Part shown: positions 17,298 through 24,155 of the stretch, piece by piece
Layout: every line of letters begins with the position of its first letter
How positions within the stretch are numbered: the first letter of the stretch is position 1
Assembly (NCBI GenBank): GCA_035457705.1
Contig: DATIBD010000074.1
Location: forward strand, 86,970 to 150,969
From: DASPGQ01 sp035457705
GTDB taxonomy: Bacteria > Acidobacteriota > Vicinamibacteria > Marinacidobacterales > SMYC01
Direction: 5' to 3'
DNA: 64,000 bases
Made by a program: the position numbers and the translations under genes
The notes under the pieces: generated by a model
The model's input: only the letters and a program-made list of their open reading frames with translations
Database searches by the model: none
Told to the model about the DNA's origin: nothing

Positions 17298-17665
17298 TGA
17301 TGCGCCTCCGTTTTTTGGGTCGAAGGTGCGATTCTAGCACGGATGCGGCTTTGGTGCGGCCGGGTCGTCGGTCCCGAGGTCGTCCTTCTCGGGATCCCCT
17401 GGGTCGGGAAGGAGCATCCCCCTCGGGGAGTCGTTCCCGGGAATCCGAGCCGGAAGAACGGCCGCTCTGATCATGGCGGAGAGCGCGTGCGGCTCCGAGC
17501 CGAGCCCCCGTCGCACCGAACGCCGGAGCGAGGTTCCGGCTGGTCGGAAGCCCTGCCGGTGAAGAGCCCGATCGTGCCAGATGTCTAGACAGAGGGTTGC
17601 GCCTCACCATGACGTTCGAGTTTCCTTTGGAGCAGACTCTCGACCATCGCGGAGTGATCAGGGTT
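17298..17665. other. Gap without a recognisable gene
   Basis: This 368-base stretch contains only weak overlapping frames on both strands. The best is a 20-codon minus frame near 17600-17660 (MVESLLQRKLERHGEAQPSV) that could be the end of a lost gene but is too short to judge. No clear terminator, repeat or promoter was found, apart from whatever drives the secreted gene at its left edge. Confidence 0.4.
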
Positions 17666-18745
17666 TCAGGTTGCCTTCGCTTCCCGTGCGTCCTCGAGCG
17701 CCGATTGCAGCACGAAGTACGCGGGCTTGGGTGAGAGATCCTCGTTCACGATTCCGAATCCACCATTTCCCTGGCTCGGCCCATCCCAATAGTGAAAGAA
17801 GAACAGCCGGCTGACCCAGGTCTCGAGCCCGAGCGTCTGCAGAATCTCCTCGTAATACCGCGGTTGGTCGCCGTCCCGCGTACGGCGTCCGGTTTCCGTC
17901 ATCCAGAACGGACGGTCGTCGACGCCGTTCTCCCGCATCAATGTGCGAAGCGAGGGTCGGAAGAGCGCATCGGTTCGAAGCTCGACAATCGACGCGAGTC
18001 CGGTGGCGGCGTAGTTGTGGTGGTTGATCACGTCGAGGAAGCTCTTCGCCAGCATGGCCTCATCGAACCAATCCCGCCAGCTTCCAACGTTCGCAAGGCC
18101 AGGTCCTACCACCTGGCACCCGGGGCCAACTCGCCGCACTGTCTCCGCACCGGGCTCGAGGATCGACGTCCGGTACTGCCGGCGTGTCCCGTTCCAGAAC
18201 TCGCCCAGGTTCGGCTCGTTCCAGAGCTGCCAGAACCGCACGCGTTCGCCGTGTCGATCGACGCTCCGATGAACGAACTCGACCCATCGTTCGGTGGACG
18301 AGGGGGGATCGGCGATGCTCGGTGCGTCCGGGCTGGACGACGCCCACTGGGGGGTATAGGCGAGGGTGGCGAGGATCTGAAGGCCGAGACTCGACGACGT
18401 CTCGACCACGCGATCGATCTCGCCCCATTCGAATCGTCCTTGCTCCGGCTCGATGCGAAACCAATCGAAGTCCACGCGAATCCAGGACACCCCGAGGTTC
18501 GCAGCGATGTCTTCCAGGATGCCGTCGGAAGGAACGTGCGCGTTCAACCCGACCCGGTCGGCGAACCCGAACCCGCCAGGATTCCTCTCCGCGAACTCGG
18601 CACTGCGAATCAGCTCCTCCCGCATACGGGATTCCCTCATGCCCTGGTTCATGAGCCGGTCGTAATGGGCGAGACCGCCAACATCCGCCGCCCGGCCGAG
18701 AATCTCCTCGTAGGCGGACTCGATCAACGGTCCAAAGTCGGGCAA
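17666..18745 (-). CDS. DUF4214 module fused to a clan A glycoside hydrolase
   Basis: A 359-residue protein starting at TTG. Residues 1-55 are a DUF4214 module (YEEILGRAADVGGLAHYDRL...RSAEFAERN). The rest is a TIM-barrel glycosidase: GVSWIRVDFDWFRIEPEQG, then the acid/base motif FWQLWNEPN and the nucleophile motif PFWMTETG, as in GH39/GH5-like enzymes of clan A. These cleave beta-linked sugars with retention; the substrate cannot be told. There is no signal peptide, so export would need another route or the module itself. It follows a stand-alone DUF4214 gene by seven bases, so the two form an operon. Confidence 0.8.
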   Translation of the reverse strand: MPDFGPLIESAYEEILGRAADVGGLAHYDRLMNQGMRESRMREELIRSAEFAERNPGGFGFADRVGLNAHVPSDGILEDIAANLGVSWIRVDFDWFRIEPEQGRFEWGEIDRVVETSSSLGLQILATLAYTPQWASSSPDAPSIADPPSSTERWVEFVHRSVDRHGERVRFWQLWNEPNLGEFWNGTRRQYRTSILEPGAETVRRVGPGCQVVGPGLANVGSWRDWFDEAMLAKSFLDVINHHNYAATGLASIVELRTDALFRPSLRTLMRENGVDDRPFWMTETGRRTRDGDQPRYYEEILQTLGLETWVSRLFFFHYWDGPSQGNGGFGIVNEDLSPKPAYFVLQSALEDAREAKAT

Positions 18746-18752
18746 GCGTCTC

Positions 18753-19025
18753 TCAACGAGACTTCCGTGAAGTCTTCCGGCTCCCCCTCGCCTTCGTCTT
18801 CTTCGCGGGTTTCCTGGCCGCAGTGAACCTCTTCGTAAGTGGGGCCCCCTCGCGGCTCGGATGCTTGTCGGCGTACTCCGCGCTTCTCAGAAGCGACTCC
18901 CGCATGTCCGCTTCGGTCAGCCCCGCGTTCATGGCGCGGTTGTAACTGTCGAGCCCGCCGGGATCGGCAGGTCGGCCCAGGATTCTCTGATAAGCGAGAT
19001 TGATGACGCGGGTGAAATCAGGCAC
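18753..19025 (-). CDS. Stand-alone DUF4214 protein with a basic tail
   Basis: A 90-residue protein from a GTG start with GGAGGGAGCGG upstream. Residues 1-55 (NLAYQRILGRPADPGGLDSY, then RESLLRSAEYADKH) are a close paralogue of the N-terminus of the glycosidase encoded next. The last 30 residues are Lys/Arg/Ala-rich (AARKPAKKTKARGSRK), suited to binding polyanions such as DNA or acidic polysaccharide. DUF4214 domains are often attached to surface or S-layer-type proteins, so a shared docking role is possible. First gene of a two-gene operon. Confidence 0.75.
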   Translation of the reverse strand: MPDFTRVINLAYQRILGRPADPGGLDSYNRAMNAGLTEADMRESLLRSAEYADKHPSREGAPLTKRFTAARKPAKKTKARGSRKTSRKSR

Positions 19026-19206
19026 TGTCCGCTCCCTCCAGGTATCGAGGTCCTAGCGCGCGTTCTCGAGCTCGATTATCCCCAACGATAGTTCAGTAGT
19101 GCCTGCGCGCCAAACGGCAGGTCGACTCGGAATTTCGGATGAGCGTGCCGTGAGAAGAAGGAACGTGGCGAGGAAGGAATGAAAAAGAGAGCGCCGCAGC
19201 ATAATG

Positions 19207-19233
19207 GAAGCTCGCGGGTTCTCCGCGAGCTTC
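19207..19233. terminator. Strong hairpin, terminator-like
   Basis: GAAGCTCGCGG and CCGCGAGCTTC form a perfect 11-bp stem around the five-base loop GTTCT. On the plus strand it is followed by TAGTTTC, only a weak T-run. It lies about 275 bases past the end of the minus-strand gene at 19507-20094. It may stop transcription or be a stable element in a relic-rich gap (19026-19506). Confidence 0.4.
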
Positions 19234-19335
19234 TAGTTTCGACGTGCTTGAACCAGAGATAGCCGTACACGAGGCTCGATGACAGCCAGTCGTCAACGCT
19301 CACCCGAACGAAAGCCAGAATAGGTCGTTGGGCTG

Positions 19336-19500
19336 GACTCAGCGTGGTGTCGCGCGCATCCTTTCTACCTCGACGACGCACCTCAGCCACTTCCGAAGAA
19401 CCTCACGGTCCACTGGGATGCGGTTCAGCATCCACTCCTAACTAACTGATGCTGTCGTACCAGCCCGTGATGTCCGCTTCGCCGTGGCGAGCTCGGCTTT
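19336..19500 (-). pseudogene. Relic of a group II intron reverse transcriptase
   Basis: On the minus strand the sequence reads GEADITGWYDSIS, then after a one-base shift EWMLNRIPVDREVLRKWLRC. This matches the reverse-transcriptase block of group II intron proteins, where 'EGDIKGCFDxISHxWLLxxIPxDxRxLRxWLK' is characteristic (family knowledge). Stop codons TAG interrupt it, and no YADD box, maturase or endonuclease domain is present nearby. It is an old fragment of a retroelement in a gap of nearly 500 bases that otherwise shows only a hairpin. Confidence 0.45.
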
Positions 19501-19506
19501 TGCCAA

Positions 19507-20094
19507 TCAGTCTTTTTTCGAGTTCTTTTTTCGAACGACATCGATATTCTCGAGGGTCGCGCCGTTGTTGCAGGCGAGGTGTGCCTCACAAAAGATGTCG
19601 CTCGCTTTTCCACCCTTCACACAGACGAGACCCTTGCCCTCGAAAGTCGGGCAGTTGGCGTCCCCCGCGAGGAAGATACCGCCCGCCTGGAAGAGCGGAG
19701 CGTCCGTGGCGTCGGTCGCGCACTCGTTCGTATCGCCGGGCGCGACATCTGGCGTTACGGCGTGGCAAAGAGCGTCCTTGCGATCGCGACCAGCCGGTAT
19801 GGGATTGAAGCCATAATAGAAGCGGCAGTTGACCTCGACGCTCTTTCGACCGAGGTTCGTGCAGGAGACGATGGTCTCGCAGCTCTGCGCCATGTCGGCT
19901 TTGCTGTTGGCGTAGAGTACGAAACCCACCTCTTCGTAGCCCTCGGGGCATTCCGGAATACCCTTGTGGCCTCCGCAGTCTCCGGAGAAACAGTCGGCAT
20001 CCGGAACCTGTGCCGCCGCCTCCCGGCCGAGCGCGCCGGTGACGACGATGTAGATCAACGCGAGCCACAACGATCGCCTCGAATCTGAATTCAC
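19507..20094 (-). CDS. Secreted cysteine-rich hypothetical protein
   Basis: A 195-residue product starting at GTG with AAAGGAG seven bases upstream. The signal peptide (LWLALIYIVVTGALGREAAAQ) is followed by a mature part with about a dozen Cys, in pairs such as DADCFSGDCGGH, SCETIVSCTN and AHLACNN, so it is probably disulfide-stabilised outside the cytoplasm. The C-terminus is basic (RKKNSKKD). No family recognised. The closest look-alikes are small secreted acidobacterial proteins of unknown role. Confidence 0.7.
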   Translation of the reverse strand: MNSDSRRSLWLALIYIVVTGALGREAAAQVPDADCFSGDCGGHKGIPECPEGYEEVGFVLYANSKADMAQSCETIVSCTNLGRKSVEVNCRFYYGFNPIPAGRDRKDALCHAVTPDVAPGDTNECATDATDAPLFQAGGIFLAGDANCPTFEGKGLVCVKGGKASDIFCEAHLACNNGATLENIDVVRKKNSKKD

Positions 20095-20323
20095 TTCGTC
20101 TCCTTTCTAAGGGGATGCTTGTTGTGCGTCACTCCCCTCCGAGCGGACCAGATTAGCCAAATTCGCGCCGCGGGCGCTACCGAGGCACGGGTCTCTCTGA
20201 CCACTCCCTGTCGAAGGCGCCGAGCAACGCCTGAGCTACAATTGCCGTTCTTATTCCCGGCCGAGGAGAGCCTCCGGTCCCCACGGTCGCATCTTGCGCT
20301 ACACGGGAAAAGGAACGACACGG

Positions 20324-21085
20324 GTGAGTAACTTTCGCATGGTCGCGTATCTTCTTCTTGCCAGTATGCTTCTAGTGGATGGTGCAGCGTCTCCGGAACC
20401 GGGAGGCAGAAGCGACGTCCTATACCAGGTGTCCACGCTCGGCGAGCTCCTCGTCGGCAACTACGACGGCCGGCTCTCCTTTCGTTCGCTGAGTGGCCAC
20501 GGGAACTTTGGACTCGGCACTTTCGATCGATTGGACGGAGAGATGGTTGCCTTCGACGGGCAATTCTTCCAAGTTACGGCGGACGGTGTCGCGACGCGTG
20601 TGGCGCGGAGCGCGACGACCCCCTTCGCCGCCGTGACATTTTTCCAGCCCGACGATGTCTTCGAGCTCGAGGGACCGATACCCTGCAGCGAGCTGCGGAG
20701 CACGATCGCGAGTCGTTTCCCCTCGGAGGAGCTCCTCTACGCGATCCGAGTCGACGGAACTTTCACGCGCCTGCAGACGAGGAGCGTTCCCGCGCAAGAA
20801 AAACCCTACGTCCCTCTCGAGGAGGCGCTTCGGGGTCAGATCGTTTTCGACTTTGCCTTTGCGGACGCGACCCTGGCGGGATTCTGGTTCCCTTCGGACT
20901 TCGCGAACGTCAACGTGACCGGCTTTCATTTCCATGCTTTGACGAAAGACCGCACGACGGGCGGCCACGTGCTCGACTGCGAGGCCTTGGACGTGACGGT
21001 GGCCATCGATCACACCGGCGAATTGCAGGTTCGCCTCGGAACGCCAGAGGCTCGCGGGTCGAGTCGCGAGGGACTTCATCCATAA
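20324..21085 (+). CDS. budA: Alpha-acetolactate decarboxylase, apparently exported
   Basis: The 253-residue protein has the full signature of acetolactate decarboxylase (EC 4.1.1.5), which turns 2-acetolactate into acetoin: LLVGNYDGRLSFRSLSGHGN, then FGLGTFDRLDGEMVAFDGQF, TPFAAVTFF and GFHFHALTKDRTTGGHVLD with the metal-binding His residues. The GTG start is chosen for its AGGA site; a TTG start ten codons earlier is possible. The first ~25 residues are hydrophobic (MVAYLLLASMLLVDGAA), as in the secreted enzyme of Brevibacillus. No acetolactate synthase gene lies nearby. A secreted protein gene follows after 18 bases. Confidence 0.88.
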   Translation: MSNFRMVAYLLLASMLLVDGAASPEPGGRSDVLYQVSTLGELLVGNYDGRLSFRSLSGHGNFGLGTFDRLDGEMVAFDGQFFQVTADGVATRVARSATTPFAAVTFFQPDDVFELEGPIPCSELRSTIASRFPSEELLYAIRVDGTFTRLQTRSVPAQEKPYVPLEEALRGQIVFDFAFADATLAGFWFPSDFANVNVTGFHFHALTKDRTTGGHVLDCEALDVTVAIDHTGELQVRLGTPEARGSSREGLHP

Positions 21086-21103
21086 AAGCTCGAGGAGGAG
21101 AAC

Positions 21104-21625
21104 ATGAAGATGCGCCGATCTCCGGTTCCGCTGCGAGGAAAGCTCATTGCTTTCGTCGCCCTTTCGGCGGCGGCATTTTCGCTTGCGCGACTTGCGGGCT
21201 CGACGAGCGAGCAGAGACCAGCGAGCTTCGACAACAGGAGTCTCCAAGGGTCCTATGCGCTCGTTGGCGTAGGCGGAGCGCACGACGCCGCGAGCGTCGG
21301 TCTGACGCGGTTCGACGGTGCGGGAGGCGCGATTCGCAAGCTCGTCCTCAACGAGTCGGATCCCGACGGCGACGGCCGCCTGATTTTGACCATTGCGGCG
21401 ACTGGGACATACGAGGTCACTCCGCACGGTATGGGTACGGCTCGGTTCGTGAACGAGCTACCGGACGGCTCGCAGGTTCCTTTCACGTTCGATTTCGTGA
21501 TTACCGAGGCGCAAAGCCGAGGCTCCGGACGCTATCTCGAGGCGCTGGCGCTCCACATGGTGCAACGCGAGCCCGGTATCGCCGCGAAGCTCGTCACGTT
21601 CACGCTCACACGCCTCACGGATTAG
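21104..21625 (+). CDS. Secreted beta-rich hypothetical protein
   Basis: A 173-residue product with GAGGAGGAGAAC before the ATG. It has a signal peptide (LIAFVALSAAAFSLARLAG) and a beta-rich mature part beginning NRSLQGSYALVGVGG and containing GLTRFDGAGGAIRK and GTYEVTPHGMGTARF, as in a family of small acidobacterial exported proteins with lipocalin-like strand order (my impression). It is eighteen bases behind the decarboxylase gene, so the two are co-transcribed. Function unknown. Confidence 0.75.
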   Translation: MKMRRSPVPLRGKLIAFVALSAAAFSLARLAGSTSEQRPASFDNRSLQGSYALVGVGGAHDAASVGLTRFDGAGGAIRKLVLNESDPDGDGRLILTIAATGTYEVTPHGMGTARFVNELPDGSQVPFTFDFVITEAQSRGSGRYLEALALHMVQREPGIAAKLVTFTLTRLTD

Positions 21626-21659
21626 CTTTGCTACAAATGCCCGCGACACCGTGTCTCGG

Positions 21660-21808
21660 AGTCGGCGCCGGAAATAGACGGCATCCAGAAGGCTGAAGAG
21701 CGCGAGGTTCGCGGCGATTCCCAGGCCGAGCGTGAGGCTCGCGAGAGCGACGAACCCCGGCCGGCGCGAAAGCGTCCGAGCGGCATGTACCAGGTTCAAG
21801 GACGACAT
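21660..21808 (-). pseudogene. N-terminal relic of a MacB/ADOP-type permease
   Basis: A minus-strand frame starts MSSLNLVHAARTLSRRPGFV and continues ALASLTLGLGIAANLALFSL, then LDAVYFR, the standard first ~48 residues (cytoplasmic helix plus first membrane segment) of FtsX-like permeases common in Acidobacteriota. After this the frame runs into unrelated sequence antisense to the secreted gene. About 750 residues are missing. The break coincides with a short sequence, CGACTCCGAGACACGGTGTC, that recurs in the penicillin acylase gene. Confidence 0.6.
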
Positions 21809-21851
21809 ATCGCCGAGCGGGCCCGTTACAAAGAATACGCCGTCCCGGGGA

Positions 21852-24155
21852 CTAGCGTTCCGTTATCTTGGCGAGCCGCAGCGCCTCCTCCAGATTGAGC
21901 CGCGCCTGAGCATAGTCAGGCTTCAGAGCGAGGGCGCGGCGGAGAAGCGGAATCGACTTGTTGATGGCGCCTTGCTGGAGATGGAGGAAGCCGAGATTGT
22001 TATAGGCCTCGGCGTAGTCCGGATCGCTCTCGATGGCGCTCCCGAACGCCCGCTCCGCCTCATCGAGACGGCCCGACCGCGCGAGAGCGATGCCCAGGTT
22101 GTTCCGGGCGGGAGAGTATCCTGGGTCGAGCTCCGCCGCCTTCTGGAAAGCCCCCAAGGCGAGAGCATCCTCCCCCCTCCGGGCGAAGGCGTTACCGAGC
22201 CCATTCACGATCTCCGCGCTCTTCGGATCGAGCTCACTCGCCCGGCGATAGGCGGCGAGCGCCTCGTCCAGACGATTCTCCTCGAGGAGCATGTTCCCGA
22301 TATTCAGATGGACTGTTGCGTTCTGTTCATCGTCCCGCTGAGCCTCCCGCAGCACGGCCCATGCCGCGTCGCGTTTTTTCTGGCGGAGGAGTGCGTCGGC
22401 GAGAACCAGGCGCAACGATGAATCCGGCCCGCGAGAAAGTCTTTCGCGCACGAGCCTTTCGGCCTCCTCCGCGCGTCCCAGGGCGAGGTTCACCTCCGCG
22501 AGCAGGAACACTGCTTGCACCCGGTCGGGATCCAGCTCCAGGACTCTCCGAAAACCCGTTTCCGCTTCGACGAGCCTCCCCGAACCCTGGTGGGCGCGCG
22601 CCAGTCCGTACGAGGCCTCGACGCTTTCGTCTTCCCGGGCGAGCGCTCTCCGGAAGACCTCCTCGGCTTCGAGATACTCCTTGCGCTGCAGGTGGATGTT
22701 CCCGAGCATCAGGTAAGCGAGCATGACGCCCGGGTCTTCCTCCAGCACTTCGTGGAGAAGGGCTCTCGCGCCCTCGATGTCTCCCGCCTCGCTGCGATTG
22801 CGGGCTTCTGTCATCCTGCCGAAGATCCCGATTTTGTCCTTGGGGTCCGGGAGAGTCTCCTCGGCGGCGGACGATGCCGAGGTCGAAGTGATGTAGCCGA
22901 GCGATCGGAGCTTTCGCTCGGTTTCCGAATCCCTGCCTGCGGTCTCGAGGCGGGGACTTCCGCCGGAAGCTCTCAGCCTCGCCAGCTTCTTCGCGAGGGC
23001 TTCGACCGGCTGGGGCTCTTCCGGAGCCAGATTCCTCGTCTCGCCTGGATCCGAGCTCAGGTCGTAGAGCTCGCGGGTCGGGGCCTCGATGAACTTGAAG
23101 CGCTCGGTGCGAAGGCCGCGCAAGGGAGCAAAGCCGTAGTGGATCCTCGAATAGTGGGACTCGAAGTAAGCCTTGAGATCGAGATCCCGCTCGCTTCCCT
23201 CGAGGAGCGACGCGAGGCTCACGCCTTCGACTTCGGAGCCGGGCTCGAAGCCGAGAAGCTCCAGCACGGTGGGCATCACGTCGATGGTTCGGACCTGGGC
23301 GGAAAGCCGCGTCCCCGGGGCGACACCGGGGCCCCGAACGATGAGCGGAACCCGGATCGTCGCGTCGTAGACGAAAAGACCGTGGGTCGCTTCCCCGTGC
23401 TCGCCGAGAGATTCCCCGTGGTCGCCCAGGAGCACGATGAGGCTCTCCTCGTAGATCCCGCGCTCTTTCACGAAGGCCACGAGCTCACCCACCTGCGAAT
23501 CCACGAAAGCGATCTCCGCATCGTAGCGGGCGACGTCGTCGACACCGCTTCCAACGAGGAAGCGGGAAGGCGGGTCGTAGGGCGCGTGGGGATCGAAGAA
23601 GTGAACGAAAGCGAAGAACGATTGATCCCCCCTCCCCGCGATCCACTCGAGCGCCGGGCGGAGGACCTCGTCCGCCGGCCTCTCGTGACTCCCGAGCGCG
23701 GTCGCGCTCTCGCTCGGGGCGTCGAAGTGGTCGAAGTAGGTATCGAACCCCTGGTCGATTCCGAAGCGGGCGTCGAGGACGAAGGCACCCACGAACCCCC
23801 CGGTCGCGAGCCCCTGCGCTTTCAGCTTCTCGGCGAGCGTCGTCTCCGAGGCGGGAAGACGAAATCCGAAGTTGTCCACCATTCCGTGGCGGAGGGGAGT
23901 GCGACCGGTGAAGATCGACGAGTGCGCGGGAAGGGTGAGAGGGACCGCCGTCGCCGCGTTCTCGAAGAGCGCTCCCTCCGCCGCCAGGGCATCGATGTTC
24001 GGAGTCCGTCCCGGCCCGTATCCGTAGCATCCCAGGTGGTCGGCGCGAAGGGTATCGATGCTGATGAGGATCACGTTGCGGGGATGTCGGGTCCGCGCGC
24101 AGGAGAAAAGAGGGAGGGCGAGGGGAAGAACGAAGAAGACGGCGACCTTCTTCAC
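21852..24155 (-). CDS. Sulfatase-fold lipoprotein with C-terminal TPRs
   Basis: A 767-residue protein with a lipoprotein signal ending LPLFSC (Cys19). Residues ~26-410 are alkaline-phosphatase-superfamily: VILISIDTLRADHLGCYGY, FVHFFDPHAPYDPP and LLGDHGESLGEHGE give the metal ligands. The usual C/SxPxR formylglycine motif is absent; in its place stands VPLTLPAHSS with Thr74. This favours a Thr-nucleophile hydrolase or transferase rather than a classic sulfatase. Residues ~450-760 hold about eight TPRs (e.g. YAEAYNNLGFLHLQQGAINK). Its start overlaps the end of the upstream paralogue by four bases (ATGA). Confidence 0.85.
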   Translation of the reverse strand: MKKVAVFFVLPLALPLFSCARTRHPRNVILISIDTLRADHLGCYGYGPGRTPNIDALAAEGALFENAATAVPLTLPAHSSIFTGRTPLRHGMVDNFGFRLPASETTLAEKLKAQGLATGGFVGAFVLDARFGIDQGFDTYFDHFDAPSESATALGSHERPADEVLRPALEWIAGRGDQSFFAFVHFFDPHAPYDPPSRFLVGSGVDDVARYDAEIAFVDSQVGELVAFVKERGIYEESLIVLLGDHGESLGEHGEATHGLFVYDATIRVPLIVRGPGVAPGTRLSAQVRTIDVMPTVLELLGFEPGSEVEGVSLASLLEGSERDLDLKAYFESHYSRIHYGFAPLRGLRTERFKFIEAPTRELYDLSSDPGETRNLAPEEPQPVEALAKKLARLRASGGSPRLETAGRDSETERKLRSLGYITSTSASSAAEETLPDPKDKIGIFGRMTEARNRSEAGDIEGARALLHEVLEEDPGVMLAYLMLGNIHLQRKEYLEAEEVFRRALAREDESVEASYGLARAHQGSGRLVEAETGFRRVLELDPDRVQAVFLLAEVNLALGRAEEAERLVRERLSRGPDSSLRLVLADALLRQKKRDAAWAVLREAQRDDEQNATVHLNIGNMLLEENRLDEALAAYRRASELDPKSAEIVNGLGNAFARRGEDALALGAFQKAAELDPGYSPARNNLGIALARSGRLDEAERAFGSAIESDPDYAEAYNNLGFLHLQQGAINKSIPLLRRALALKPDYAQARLNLEEALRLAKITER

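Noticed and set aside
18753..19025. DNA-binding histone-like reading of the basic-tail protein
   Set aside because: The tail is Lys/Arg/Ala-rich, but the folded part is DUF4214, paired with a glycosidase; a chromatin role is not supported.
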